From Atlantibacter subterraneus (GTDB lineage: Bacteria; Pseudomonadota; Gammaproteobacteria; Enterobacterales; Enterobacteriaceae), in NCBI RefSeq assembly GCF_007570865.1, contig NZ_VLPS01000009.1, positions 248,001 through 312,000 on the forward strand: a stretch of 64,000 nucleotides of DNA, given 5' to 3'. Each line of letters begins with the position of its first letter. Position 1 is the first letter of the stretch. This document shows, piece after piece, positions 20,113 to 28,786 of the stretch. A program made the position numbers and the translations under genes. Below the pieces are notes generated by a model. The model was given only the letters and a program-made list of their open reading frames with translations. It was not told where the DNA came from and did no database searches.

Positions 20113-20143
20113 AATTCAGCCAGGTTTCCTGGCTGAATTTTTT
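20113..20143 (+). terminator. Intrinsic terminator after yeaH
   Basis: AATTCAGCCAGG, loop TTT, CCTGGCTGAATT, followed by T: a perfect twelve-base stem just past the yeaH stop. Confidence 0.93.
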
Positions 20144-20599
20144 GACGCAGACACTTTTTATTATAATGCCGAAATCGGTGTGGCATTCCTTTCTTACGCC
20201 TTAATCAAGGGGCTATTTCAATCTCTATTCTCCCCTGCCACTGCGTATTAACCTCAACAACTAAGCACGCTATTTTTTTCACCCGAAAGTTGTATTGTAA
20301 ATATCCCCGCACATGCTTAACCATTTGATAACCTTTTCAATAAATTACACATTATTCGCTAGCTAACCATGCTTTAGGCGCAGAAAGTGCTTGAAAAAGA
20401 ATGGAATTCAGACAAATAATTACCCATCGTCTTGCCAGTTTTGTCTCTCCTGTGCGCAATCTATCCGGGAAGATTTCACTTTTATTTCAACCAGGGCATT
20501 CCCTCTGAATAGCTCAGGTTAAACCGCACCCTAAATTCACCTGATATCCATCATTATTAATTTTAAAAATAGCGAAATGATTATAAAGGAGTGGCAGCT
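20144..20599. other. AT-rich intergenic region upstream of the autotransporter
   Basis: A 456-base stretch with no supportable gene. It is much more AT-rich than its flanks and must contain the autotransporter promoter. I see no confident -10/-35 pair, riboswitch or known operator. The composition break supports acquisition of the downstream gene by transfer or replacement of the yeaI-yeaJ segment that E. coli has here. Confidence 0.5.
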
Positions 20600-23233
20600 A
20601 TGAAAAATCCCTGGCGGAGACTGTTAATTATCACCAGCGTGACGAGCGGAATAGGTGTACTTATGCCTTCCGCCGCCTATGCCGCCTGTAATCCAGACTC
20701 CGCTGCGGATGTCACAGTGACCTGTAGCGGACCTGAAAGTAATAATCTTGATTATTCCATCAACGATCGCCTTACTCTTATTCTGGATAATACCAGCCAG
20801 CTCTCTTCCGCAACGGCGGAAATACCGGCCGTGAATTTTCGTTCACTCAATGGACGATTAACGAATCAGGGGTCTATCACCACCAGCGGATTTTTCAATG
20901 ACGGGATTTATATCTCTTCAACCGCCGGGATCCTGGTGGATAACCAGGGTTCAATTACCGCGTCATCCAGCCAGTCAAATGGCATTCATGTGACCGAGCT
21001 GCGAGACAGTTTGCTGTCGAACCGGGGTACCATTACCACTCAAGGCAGTCTGGGAAATGGCATTTTGATTGGCGCTGGCCGCGGCGTTTTTGTGGGAAAT
21101 GAAGGTCTGATCACGACTTCAGGCCCGGAGTCACACGGTATTTCCGATGAGAACGGCGCCAATAATAGCTTTACCAATAGCGGCACGATTAATACCACGG
21201 GCGAGAACAGCGATGCTATTAATCTGGCAAGCTCAACTAACGCCACCATTATTAACAACGCTGGCGGGCAGCTCCTGTCCGAGGGCGGCAACGGTATTAC
21301 ATTATCCAGCGGCACCAGCGCAACCATTACTAACCAGGGCATTATCAGCACTGAAATCTATGGCGTTTACCTTGGTGATGAAGCCTCCGCACAGCAGATT
21401 CTGAACAGCGGTATTATCGTCGGCGGTCTTGGCGGTATTGTGGCTGACGGTAATAGTCAGATTTCTCAGCTTACTAACCAGGGCATTATTGGCTCCATCA
21501 GCGGCGACGCCATTGCCGTAAGCCCGACCAGCAGCGTCGTTAGCGGTATCGATAACCAGCGCATTATTATTGGCCGGGTTAACGCACCAGGCACTAGCAT
21601 GAGCAACAGCGGCCTGTTCGATTTGCTTAACAGTAATCAGCCTTCGCAGGTGCGTGACTACGTGCAATCCAGCGGCGGCATTCTGGCACTCCAGGCCGAT
21701 AACACCAGCAACTACGGGCAACTTCAGGCCTCAGGCACTGCCGTACTCAACGGCAATACGGTGGTAATGACACGAGGCAGCACCAGCTTCGCCAATGGCG
21801 ATGTACTGAGCGATGTCGTGACCGCGTCCAGTATTGTCGGCCAACCCACTTCGGTGGTTGATGACTCCACACGCTATCAGTTTACTCAGGAACTGACCGG
21901 CACCAGTTACTCGCTGCGGATTATCGATACGGGCATTGATAATACCCGCGCCGCCGTGACCCAGACCGGGTCGCCCCACTTAACCGGCATCGCCACATCG
22001 CTGGATACCCTTATTGCCAATAACAATACTACTCCCCCGGATAGTGGCACTGGCGGTGGTACTGGTGGCGGCACTGGAGGTGGTACTGGTGGCGGTACTG
22101 GCGGTGGCACTGGCGGCGGCGACGCAGGCAATGGCCCGACGCTAATCACGCCATCCAGCAGCGCGCTACAGTGTAATACTGCGTTAACCAGCGCGCTCTG
22201 CGCCGTCACTTCCTCGGCTACCGCTGCCCAGATGACACGCACCATTAACCAGCTGTCGCCGCTGATGTTCGGCAGCATGGCATATATCGAGCTCAACAAT
22301 CTGCAGGCATTTGGCGATATCGTCGGCTCACGTCAGGAGGCGATCCGCACCGTTGGTCAGTACAATGAATTCAACCCGGAGAAATATCTGTGGATCCGCC
22401 CGGTTGGGCGTTGGGATCACCAGACGCAGCGCGATGGTGTGACGGGTTACCAGGCCGATACCCGGGGCATCGCCATCGGGACCGATGTGCCGCTTCATGA
22501 GCAAATCCGCGCCGGTCTGGCGTTTGGCGTCAGTCGTACCGACGTGAATGACGATTCCAGCGATGTTCGCCATGATGCACAAATCGAAAGCTGGAACCTG
22601 CTGGCCTACGGCAGTTTCGATTTCACACCGGATACCGCCCTCACCTGGCAAACGGGGCTGGGCCGTAACAAAACCGAGGGCAACCGCTATCTGTCCATTA
22701 CCAATCCGGCGACTGATGAGCAGACCTACAGCGGCGTAGTGCGTTCGGATTACGACAGCCATACCTTCCAGGCGGGTCTCGGGTTACAAAGCACCTTCTA
22801 CCCGGCGGATAAATGGTCGCTGACCCCGATGCTGCGCACCGATTATTATCGCGTGAAAGATAAAGGCTATCGCGAAAGCGGTGCCGGTGACGCCAGTCTG
22901 AATGTCGACGGCAACACGCTGGACGCGCTGATCGTTTCGACCAAAGCCAAAGTAGGGTTACAGCTTTCGCAGGTGGTGAACGTCCATGCCCAGGCGGGCG
23001 TTGGGTATGACACCATTAACGATCGTTCGACCACGCGGGCGCACTTCGTTGGCACTCCGGATACGCCATTCACCTATCGCGGTATGGAGCAGAGCCCGTG
23101 GATTGCGACGGCAGGTGTGGGCGTCACGGCGAAGTTTACCGATGTGCTGGATGGCACCGTACAGTATGACGCCCAGCAGCGTTCCGACTTCACCAGCCAG
23201 AGCGTGAGTCTGAAAGTGCGTTACGCGTTTTAA
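20600..23233 (+). CDS. Classical (type Va) autotransporter with beta-helix passenger, 877 aa
   Basis: The signal peptide (about residues 1-30) ends AAYA. Residues ~40-390 form degenerate ~20-30-residue repeats of the NxGxI type (NQGSI, NRGTI, NSGTI, NQGII), which predict a right-handed beta-helix passenger. A Gly/Thr linker is at residues 483-507. The last ~280 residues are the translocator barrel, starting near FGSMAYIEL and ending in KVRYAF with the terminal Phe required for assembly. No protease triad was seen, so an adhesin or aggregation role is more likely. AAAGGAG precedes the ATG at 20600. I do not recognise a named orthologue. Confidence 0.92.
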   Translation: MKNPWRRLLIITSVTSGIGVLMPSAAYAACNPDSAADVTVTCSGPESNNLDYSINDRLTLILDNTSQLSSATAEIPAVNFRSLNGRLTNQGSITTSGFFNDGIYISSTAGILVDNQGSITASSSQSNGIHVTELRDSLLSNRGTITTQGSLGNGILIGAGRGVFVGNEGLITTSGPESHGISDENGANNSFTNSGTINTTGENSDAINLASSTNATIINNAGGQLLSEGGNGITLSSGTSATITNQGIISTEIYGVYLGDEASAQQILNSGIIVGGLGGIVADGNSQISQLTNQGIIGSISGDAIAVSPTSSVVSGIDNQRIIIGRVNAPGTSMSNSGLFDLLNSNQPSQVRDYVQSSGGILALQADNTSNYGQLQASGTAVLNGNTVVMTRGSTSFANGDVLSDVVTASSIVGQPTSVVDDSTRYQFTQELTGTSYSLRIIDTGIDNTRAAVTQTGSPHLTGIATSLDTLIANNNTTPPDSGTGGGTGGGTGGGTGGGTGGGTGGGDAGNGPTLITPSSSALQCNTALTSALCAVTSSATAAQMTRTINQLSPLMFGSMAYIELNNLQAFGDIVGSRQEAIRTVGQYNEFNPEKYLWIRPVGRWDHQTQRDGVTGYQADTRGIAIGTDVPLHEQIRAGLAFGVSRTDVNDDSSDVRHDAQIESWNLLAYGSFDFTPDTALTWQTGLGRNKTEGNRYLSITNPATDEQTYSGVVRSDYDSHTFQAGLGLQSTFYPADKWSLTPMLRTDYYRVKDKGYRESGAGDASLNVDGNTLDALIVSTKAKVGLQLSQVVNVHAQAGVGYDTINDRSTTRAHFVGTPDTPFTYRGMEQSPWIATAGVGVTAKFTDVLDGTVQYDAQQRSDFTSQSVSLKVRYAF
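22046..22120 (+). repeat. Tandem 12-base repeat encoding a Gly-Gly-Gly-Thr linker
   Basis: About six copies of GGN-ACT-GGN-GGN encode alternating Thr and Gly triplets between passenger and barrel of the autotransporter. Copies differ at third positions. The unit is a multiple of three, so copy changes would alter linker length without a frameshift. Confidence 0.9.
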
Positions 23234-23243
23234 TCTAACTTGT

Positions 23244-23277
23244 CAGGCAAACCCACCCGCGTGGGTTTGCCTGTTTT
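23244..23277. terminator. Terminator between convergent autotransporter and kbp-like gene
   Basis: A perfect thirteen-base stem CAGGCAAACCCAC / GTGGGTTTGCCTG with loop CCGC and a following TTTT, in the short gap between the stop codons. Confidence 0.93.
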
Positions 23278-23278
23278 A

Positions 23279-23722
23279 TTACTGCTTCGGAATGATCAGC
23301 ACCTGGCCGGGATAAATTTTATCCGGATGAGTGAGCATGGGCTTGTTAGCTTCGAAAATAGCGTTGTATTTATTCGGGTCGCCATAAACCTGTTTTGAAA
23401 TGGCGCTCAGGGTATCGCCGGATTTCACCGTGTAATAGGTCGCCTCTTCACGAGTATCGTTGGCAGTCACGTTGTTTTCTACGCTGCCGATCCCTTTGAC
23501 GTTACCGACCGCAACCTGGATTTTTTCTTTCTGCTCCTGGGTCAGGCCGTCGCCACTGACTATCGCCTTGCCGTTTTCTACTTTGACGCTAACTTTATCT
23601 GCACCCGGCACGCCGGTCTTTTTCAGATGTTCCTCTACCTTGCTACCCTGGTCGTGATCGTCCCCTTTCAGGGCATCCCAGAGTTTCTCACCTGCGTCTT
23701 TGACAAAATCAAATAAACCCAT
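23279..23722 (-). CDS. kbp: Kbp/YgaU-like potassium-binding protein (BON + LysM), 147 aa
   Basis: Two domains are readable: a BON domain (about residues 22-88, including [12 protein letters not shown]) and a C-terminal LysM domain (about 95-145, [13 protein letters not shown] to GQVLIIPKQ). E. coli Kbp (YgaU, 149 aa) is a cytoplasmic K+-binding protein with the same layout and the same [15 protein letters not shown] start. A strong AGGAGG precedes the ATG at 23722. In E. coli the gene is elsewhere (near 60 min), so this is a relocated copy or a second paralogue; which cannot be told from this window. Confidence 0.9.
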   Translation of the reverse strand: MGLFDFVKDAGEKLWDALKGDDHDQGSKVEEHLKKTGVPGADKVSVKVENGKAIVSGDGLTQEQKEKIQVAVGNVKGIGSVENNVTANDTREEATYYTVKSGDTLSAISKQVYGDPNKYNAIFEANKPMLTHPDKIYPGQVLIIPKQ

Positions 23723-23895
23723 GGTTATTCCTCCTGTTGAGAAGTGCTCTGTAAGCCTGGCAAAGCGGGACCGAACTGACCAGGATAATCAGATTTCTCT
23801 CGTCGGTTCACGGGTTCCGGCGTTGCAAAGTCGCCCTGTCGTCAGTATCGTAAACTGCGCAACTATAAGGCTGTTTTATATCTGAAGGATCAAAG

Positions 23896-24396
23896 ATGTC
23901 ACAGACCAAAGGCCATGCCGTTCACCAGCAGCTCGTCGCCCTGCTGGATCAACAAAATGCGACGTTTCGGGTCATGGAGCACCAGGCGGTCGGCAAATGC
24001 GAGGCGGTGTCAGAAATTCGCGGCACGGCGCTGGGCCAGGGCGCGAAAGCGCTGGTGTGCCACGTTAAAGGCAACGGAGTGCGCCAGCACGTACTTGCCA
24101 TTATCGCCGCAGATAAACAGGCAGATTTAACCAAACTCGCCGTCGCGCTGGGCGGATTGCGGGCCTCGCTGGCCAGCCCGGTAGAGGTGGATACGCTCAC
24201 CGGCTGCGAATTTGGTGCCATCCCGCCGTTTAGCTTCCATCCCGATCTCAAACTGGTTGCCGATCCGCTGCTGTTCGAGCGCTTTGATGAAATTGCCTTT
24301 AACGCCGGGCTGCTCACCCATTCGGTCATTATGAATACTCAGGACTATTTACGGATCGCCGCCCCGACGCTGATTGATTTTCATCGTCAGGAATAA
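23896..24396 (+). CDS. yeaK: YeaK, YbaK/ProX-type aminoacyl-tRNA deacylase, 166 aa
   Basis: A small trans-editing protein of the YbaK/INS superfamily; E. coli YeaK deacylates mischarged tRNA. The conserved lysine region (GAKALVCHVKG) and the VDTLTGCEFGAIPPF segment are present. Length and sequence are close to E. coli YeaK. The ATG at 23896 has a GAAGGATC ribosome site. In E. coli it follows yeaJ; here it follows the autotransporter/kbp pair. Confidence 0.93.
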   Translation: MSQTKGHAVHQQLVALLDQQNATFRVMEHQAVGKCEAVSEIRGTALGQGAKALVCHVKGNGVRQHVLAIIAADKQADLTKLAVALGGLRASLASPVEVDTLTGCEFGAIPPFSFHPDLKLVADPLLFERFDEIAFNAGLLTHSVIMNTQDYLRIAAPTLIDFHRQE

Positions 24397-24456
24397 CGGC
24401 ACACCGATAACAATTAAAACGGCGCAGTACCGATACTTTCTGGCAAGGAGTTTTTG

Positions 24457-24903
24457 ATGTTCGACATGACGTTGCTGATCTTGCTGGCGCTGGCCGCGCT
24501 GGGGTTTGTTAGCCATAACACCACGGTGGCGGTCTCTATCCTGGTGCTAATTATTGTGCGCGTTACCCCACTGAACCAGTTCTTTCCGTGGATTGAGAAA
24601 CAGGGCCTGACCATCGGGATTATTATTTTAACCATCGGCGTGATGGCCCCGATTGCCAGCGGTACCCTGCCGCCCTCCACCCTGTTCCACTCATTTCTCA
24701 ACTGGAAGTCGCTGGTCGCGATTGCGGTGGGGGTTTTTGTCTCCTGGCTGGGCGGGCGCGGCGTGACGCTAATGAGCAGCCAGCCGACGCTGGTCGCCGG
24801 GCTGCTGGTGGGCACGGTGCTGGGCGTGGCGCTGTTTCGCGGCGTACCGGTGGGGCCGCTGATCGCCGCCGGGCTGGTGTCGCTGCTGATCGGCAAACAG
24901 TAG
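24457..24903 (+). CDS. yeaL: YeaL, DUF441 inner-membrane protein, 148 aa
   Basis: A hydrophobic protein with about four membrane segments and length equal to E. coli YeaL (UPF0756/DUF441). Function is unknown. AAGGAG at 24445-24450 is well spaced for ATG 24457; a TTG three bases earlier is possible but unlikely. It converges with nimR, whose stop is five bases away. Confidence 0.94.
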   Translation: MFDMTLLILLALAALGFVSHNTTVAVSILVLIIVRVTPLNQFFPWIEKQGLTIGIIILTIGVMAPIASGTLPPSTLFHSFLNWKSLVAIAVGVFVSWLGGRGVTLMSSQPTLVAGLLVGTVLGVALFRGVPVGPLIAAGLVSLLIGKQ

Positions 24904-24908
24904 CGCCG

Positions 24909-25679
24909 CTACAGCGACTCGAGATAGCGTCCAGGGGTCTGGCCCAGCCCCTTTTTGAACATGGTAATAAACGCGGTGGTAGAGTCGTAGCCCAACCCAT
25001 GGGCCACTTGCTGAACGTTCATCCCATCCACCAGCATCTGCAATGCCTGAATAAGCTGGAGCTGCTGACGCCAGCGCCGGTAATTCAGGCCGGTTTCCCT
25101 GACGATCAGGCGCGATAAATTACGCTCGCTCATGGCTAACTGCGTGGCCCACTGCGCGAGGGTGCGGTTTTGCTGAGGGTGCGCGGCCATAAAGTCCACC
25201 ATGGTGCGGATCTTCGGGTGCGCTGAAACCGGCAACCGCAGCGGTTCTACGTGCAGATCTGGCAGTTCGTCAAACAGCACCTGAACCAGCCGGTCGCGTC
25301 TGTCGCTACGTTCGCGGCACGCTGCCAGTTTTACAATCAGTTCACGGACAAACGGCGTTACCTTCAGCGTGCAGCACTGTTCCGGCATCGCCACCGCGCC
25401 AGGCTCGATAAATAAAAAGCACAGCCGGGCATTAGCCGTCGCGCGATTGTGATGCGGCATCGCACCGGGTATCCATACTGCGTACTGCGGCGGAACCATC
25501 CACACCGCTTCCGCCACCTCGCAGGTAATGCCGCCGTGCAGCGCCAGGATTAACTGGCCTTTGCGATGATGGTGCAGCGGGATTTCCTGTTCGTGGGCCG
25601 TGACGCGAACGTGAAAAGACACTGCGGCGTCATCATGGTCATCAGGATGATAGCCGTCGAGGTTTAAAGACTGTTCCAT
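24909..25679 (-). CDS. nimR: AraC-family regulator NimR (YeaM), 256 aa
   Basis: An N-terminal cupin-like sensor (HHHRKGQLILA region) and a C-terminal double helix-turn-helix (about residues 165-255, LAMSERNLSRL and VAHGLGYDSTTAFITMFKK). In E. coli NimR represses the adjacent transporter gene nimT and responds to 2-nitroimidazole. The gene is divergent from nimT across 100 bases, as in E. coli. It is somewhat shorter than the E. coli annotation (273), probably a start-site difference. Confidence 0.92.
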   Translation of the reverse strand: MEQSLNLDGYHPDDHDDAAVSFHVRVTAHEQEIPLHHHRKGQLILALHGGITCEVAEAVWMVPPQYAVWIPGAMPHHNRATANARLCFLFIEPGAVAMPEQCCTLKVTPFVRELIVKLAACRERSDRRDRLVQVLFDELPDLHVEPLRLPVSAHPKIRTMVDFMAAHPQQNRTLAQWATQLAMSERNLSRLIVRETGLNYRRWRQQLQLIQALQMLVDGMNVQQVAHGLGYDSTTAFITMFKKGLGQTPGRYLESL

Positions 25680-25779
25680 GATGTTGTCCGAATTTAGCGA
25701 TAATTTGGCATTTTAGCTTGATTCATTGTCCCGGCATACCCGTTAATCTTTACGCCTCCTCAGGCTCTAAGAGATAACT

Positions 25780-26964
25780 ATGACAATTTCCACACCATCA
25801 CGCGGCCAGATGCTGCTGATGACTGGCGGTCTGCTGGCGATCGCCGCTACCCTGCGCGTCAGCTTTACCGGCGCGGCACCGCTGCTGGATATGATCCGCG
25901 CCAGCTACGCGCTCACCACGGCCCAGACCGGTCTGCTAACCACCCTGCCGCTGCTGGCGTTTGCGGTCGTTTCGCCGCTGGTGGCGGGCATCGCCCGGCG
26001 CTACGGCATGGAGAGAAGCCTTGCCGGGGCAATGCTGCTGATGTGCTTCGGCATCGCGTTACGCTCCGTGGAGGGCAGCGTGTGGCTGTTCAGCGGCACA
26101 GCGCTGATTGGCTGCGCCATCGCGCTGGGCAATGTGCTACTGCCGGGGCTGATTAAACGCGATTTTCCCGGCCAGGTGGCACGGCTGACGGGTGGCTATT
26201 CGTTAATCATGGGGACCGCAGCGGCGCTGGGTTCCGCGCTGGTGGTGCCGGTGGCCGATGCCGGTTTCGGCTGGCGCGGCGCGCTGTTAAGCGTGATGAT
26301 TTTCCCGCTGCTCGCCCTGCTGGTGTGGTTACCTCAGTGTCGCCGTAGCGTAATGGCCAGCGTGACCGGCTCGGGCGCGTTGCGTCAGCAATCATTATGG
26401 AAATCGGCGCGGGCCTGGCAGGTGACGCTGTTTTTGGGGCTAAATTCGCTGGTCTATTACGTGGTCATCGGCTGGTTGCCGTCGATTCTTATCAGCCACG
26501 GCTACAGCGAAGCCCATGCCGGCTCTCTGCACGGCTTGCTCCAGTTAGCCACCGCCGCGCCGGGGATTTTAGTGCCGCTGTTGCTGCACCGGCTGAAGGA
26601 TCAGCGGGGGATCGCGGTTCTGGTCTCATTGCTGTGCGCGTTGAGCGCGCTGGGGCTGTGGCTGATGCCGGGATTTGCCAGCCTGTGGGTAGTGATTTTT
26701 GGCCTCGGCTCGGGCGCGACGATGATACTGGGCCTGACGTTTATCGGTCTGCGATCGGGTTCAGCACATCAGGCTGCTGCGCTGTCCGGCATGGCTCAAT
26801 CGGTGGGATATTTACTGGCCGCCTGCGGACCACCGGGAATCGGGAAAATACACGACATCACCGGCGGCTGGGGTTTACCGCTGCTGGCTGTGGCGCTGAT
26901 CTCCCTGGCGATGGCGCTGGCGGGCGGATTGGCGGGCCGTAAAGGTGAAATCAGCCCGCATTAG
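25780..26964 (+). CDS. nimT: MFS efflux transporter NimT (YeaN), 394 aa
   Basis: A cyanate/nitroimidazole-type MFS carrier with about twelve membrane segments and length matching E. coli NimT (393). E. coli NimT exports 2-nitroimidazole under NimR control. The conserved start region SRGQMLLMTGGLLAIAATLR and the loop RRYGMERSLAGAM are typical of the CynX/NimT group. Its stop is one base from the convergent amidotransferase-like gene, an unusually tight junction with no terminator visible. Confidence 0.92.
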   Translation: MTISTPSRGQMLLMTGGLLAIAATLRVSFTGAAPLLDMIRASYALTTAQTGLLTTLPLLAFAVVSPLVAGIARRYGMERSLAGAMLLMCFGIALRSVEGSVWLFSGTALIGCAIALGNVLLPGLIKRDFPGQVARLTGGYSLIMGTAAALGSALVVPVADAGFGWRGALLSVMIFPLLALLVWLPQCRRSVMASVTGSGALRQQSLWKSARAWQVTLFLGLNSLVYYVVIGWLPSILISHGYSEAHAGSLHGLLQLATAAPGILVPLLLHRLKDQRGIAVLVSLLCALSALGLWLMPGFASLWVVIFGLGSGATMILGLTFIGLRSGSAHQAAALSGMAQSVGYLLAACGPPGIGKIHDITGGWGLPLLAVALISLAMALAGGLAGRKGEISPH

Positions 26965-26965
26965 G

Positions 26966-27673
26966 TCAGGGTTTCGCGGCGAGCAGCAGTGCCTGCACCA
27001 GCGGCGCGGGTTTACCTACCAGCGCTGCACGCTCATGCTGAAACAGCGTGGCGACGAAAAAGGGATGCGTTACCAGTTCCACTGCGCGGACGGCACCGTC
27101 GTCATCCCAGCCGGTCACTTTCAGCGGCTGGTCCGCCAGTGCCTGGGCGAATTCTTCAGCAATCCCATAGTTGCAGTGATAGCCTTCGACGATCTCTGTT
27201 TTGCCATAGGCTTTAGCAATCAGGGTGTGGGGACGCAATTCAATAGTGTCGGTTTTTTCCACCAGCGAGCAGGCCAACGGAGCGATAACCATTCTTCCCT
27301 GCTGCGCGGTTTCCGCATGGGCGGCATCGTCCCAGCCCATCACATTTCGTGCATACTCAACGATGGCATGCTGGAATCCGCCGCAGGTACCCAGAAACGG
27401 GATACTGTTTTCCCGGGCATAGCGAATGGTTAACAGTGCGCCCTGTTCGTTTTGGTAAGGGCTGGCTGGCACTAGCCAAATTGCGTCGTAACCCACCAGG
27501 TCTTCACTGCTTTTGACCTCAGTGGTGTGTAGCCAGTCATAATCGACATCAATGTTCAACACGGCGGCCGCATCGTCAATCGCTAAAGGAATGGCTTTAT
27601 GCGCCAAAACCGAAGCGTTGTAATCGCCAACTAAAGCGATGCGCAGTGTGGTTGTGAGAGGGAAAGTGTCCAT
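26966..27673 (-). CDS. CTP-synthase C-terminal-related glutamine amidotransferase-like protein, 235 aa
   Basis: A stand-alone class I glutamine amidotransferase-like domain resembling the C-terminal half of CTP synthase. The nucleophile elbow is FLGTCGGFQHA with a Cys; the C-terminal motif is HPFFVATLFQHERA. Where CTP synthase has FHPEF, this reads FQHER: the Glu is retained but the His is shifted by one. No synthetase domain is present. The start at 27673 (MDTFPLTTTL) has AGGA upstream; an earlier in-frame ATG lacks support. Backbone E. coli does not have it here. Its reaction is unknown. Confidence 0.8.
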   Translation of the reverse strand: MDTFPLTTTLRIALVGDYNASVLAHKAIPLAIDDAAAVLNIDVDYDWLHTTEVKSSEDLVGYDAIWLVPASPYQNEQGALLTIRYARENSIPFLGTCGGFQHAIVEYARNVMGWDDAAHAETAQQGRMVIAPLACSLVEKTDTIELRPHTLIAKAYGKTEIVEGYHCNYGIAEEFAQALADQPLKVTGWDDDGAVRAVELVTHPFFVATLFQHERAALVGKPAPLVQALLLAAKP

Positions 27674-27783
27674 AAGAAATCCTGTGCAAGGAGGAGGAGA
27701 ACTACACAAGGACCCTCACATTACAGATAGCTTATTGATTTTACAATACCAAATTATTGCAGTTGCCAGAATTGTGCCTTTCA

Positions 27784-27926
27784 TCAACGCGCCATAAAAT
27801 AGCCTAATGGAATCAAAATGATGGTCAGCAGCGGTGCGCTGAGAGTTAAGGCTTGCCCAGGCTTATCCCTAAACGCTTCGTTTACGCCGAAATAGCGAGG
27901 CGGGTTATTAAGCAGGAAAAGGAGAG
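27784..27926 (-). pseudogene. Possible remnant of a small membrane protein
   Basis: On the minus strand an open stretch of about 47 codons ends in TGA at 27784-27786 and reads as a polar segment (PPRYFGVNEAF) followed by a hydrophobic helix (LLTIILIPLGYFMAR). It has no initiation codon, and an in-frame TGA cuts it upstream, near the yeaO start. It could be the 3' end of a lost gene or a chance frame; support is weak. Confidence 0.25.
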
Positions 27927-27929
27927 TTC

Positions 27930-28280
27930 ATGATTACCTGTAAACGCGTTTATGACGACGCCCTTAAGCAAGACGGCTACCGGATTCTGGTGGATCGGTT
28001 ATGGCCCAGGGGGATTAAAAAAAGCGATTTAGTGCATGACGAATGGAACAAAACATTGGCTCCTTCCAATGAGTTGCGTAAGGCGTTTCACAGCGAGGCT
28101 ATTGATTTCAGCGAGTTTACCCGCCAGTACCGCGAAGAATTAATGGCGCAACAGGATGCGCTGCATAGAGTGGCAGAGCGCGCCCGCGCGGGCAACGTCA
28201 CCTTACTTTATGCCGCGAAGAACACTACACAGAACCATGCACGGGTATTGGCTGACGTATTAAATGAAATAGCGCGTTAA
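27930..28280 (+). CDS. yeaO: YeaO, DUF488 family protein, 116 aa
   Basis: A small cytoplasmic protein of the DUF488 family, nearly the same length as E. coli YeaO (115). The signatures CKRVYDD, YRILVDRLWPRGIKK and LLYAAKNTTQNHA are all visible. Function is unknown. AAAGGAGAG precedes the ATG. After this gene synteny with the E. coli 40-min region ends and accessory genes begin. Confidence 0.93.
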   Translation: MITCKRVYDDALKQDGYRILVDRLWPRGIKKSDLVHDEWNKTLAPSNELRKAFHSEAIDFSEFTRQYREELMAQQDALHRVAERARAGNVTLLYAAKNTTQNHARVLADVLNEIAR

Positions 28281-28295
28281 TCTTTCAGACCATTT

Positions 28296-28315
28296 GCCCG
28301 GCGGTGAGGCCGGGC
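28296..28315. repeat. REP-like hairpin after yeaO
   Basis: GCCCGGC, loop GGTGAG, GCCGGGC between convergent yeaO and the next gene. It shares TTGCCCGGCGGT with the hairpin at 7394; both lie between convergent genes, as repetitive extragenic palindromes do. Confidence 0.4.
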
Positions 28316-28330
28316 GGCTGGGAATGACGC

Positions 28331-28600
28331 TCAATGAGCGGTGATTTTTTCCAGGGGATAGCGCAGATCTTTGCTGGCATTATTGATTGCCACCGTTCGT
28401 AAATGCCGGTTGCAGATAAACCAAATCTCATTCCGATCGTTCGATAAAATATAGAACGCATCTGACGACTCTGACGCATTGAAGCAGCCAAGGGCACGGT
28501 AGGCGGTTTCAGCATTAAATCCACTTTGCAGCGGAAACGGTCGCGGGCCATTTTCTAACTCGTGAATACGCACATACAGCCCTTCTTCCATCCAAATCAT
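28331..28600 (-). CDS. Hypothetical protein, 89 aa
   Basis: A small soluble protein I do not recognise. It has no signal peptide or membrane segment; the N terminus is acidic (MIWMEEGLYVRIHELE) and the middle contains NDRNEIWFICNRHLR. The start at 28600 is chosen because AGGAGAATAAAA sits directly before it, nearly the same leader as on the neighbouring BssS-like gene. Both genes lie on the minus strand in an AT-rich accessory pocket between yeaO and icd. Confidence 0.7.
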   Translation of the reverse strand: MIWMEEGLYVRIHELENGPRPFPLQSGFNAETAYRALGCFNASESSDAFYILSNDRNEIWFICNRHLRTVAINNASKDLRYPLEKITAH

Positions 28601-28752
28601 TTTTATTCTCCTGAGGACATCGCCTGTTATAAGTATAAGCACAGGCTGGTTTTTTTGCTGTGCGGTAAAAAGATTTTTGGTTATCGAAGCGTAGAGGTTC
28701 AGATAAGGGGCAAGCGTAGCGTGGGCTTCAAAAGATGGGTTTAACGGACGAA

Positions 28753-28774
28753 CGGGAAGCGAAGCGTCTTCCCG
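28753..28774. repeat. Hairpin 3' of the BssS-like gene
   Basis: CGGGAAG and CTTCCCG form a seven-base stem with an eight-base loop, 12 bases past the BssS-like stop. There is no T run; a weak terminator is possible. Confidence 0.35.
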
Positions 28775-28786
28775 TAAGAGACCGTA

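Noticed and set aside
22046-22120. CRISPR-like or satellite repeat
   Set aside because: The repeat is in frame inside the autotransporter gene and encodes a Gly/Thr linker; there are no spacers.
26966-27673. Selenocysteine in the amidotransferase-like protein
   Set aside because: Related proteins in other bacteria may contain it, but the frame here has Cys codons and no in-frame TGA.
27822-27845. GGTGCGCTGAGAG, resembling part of a TPP riboswitch
   Set aside because: The other conserved halves of the thi-box, such as ACCTGATCTGG, are absent and the nearby gene has no thiamine link.
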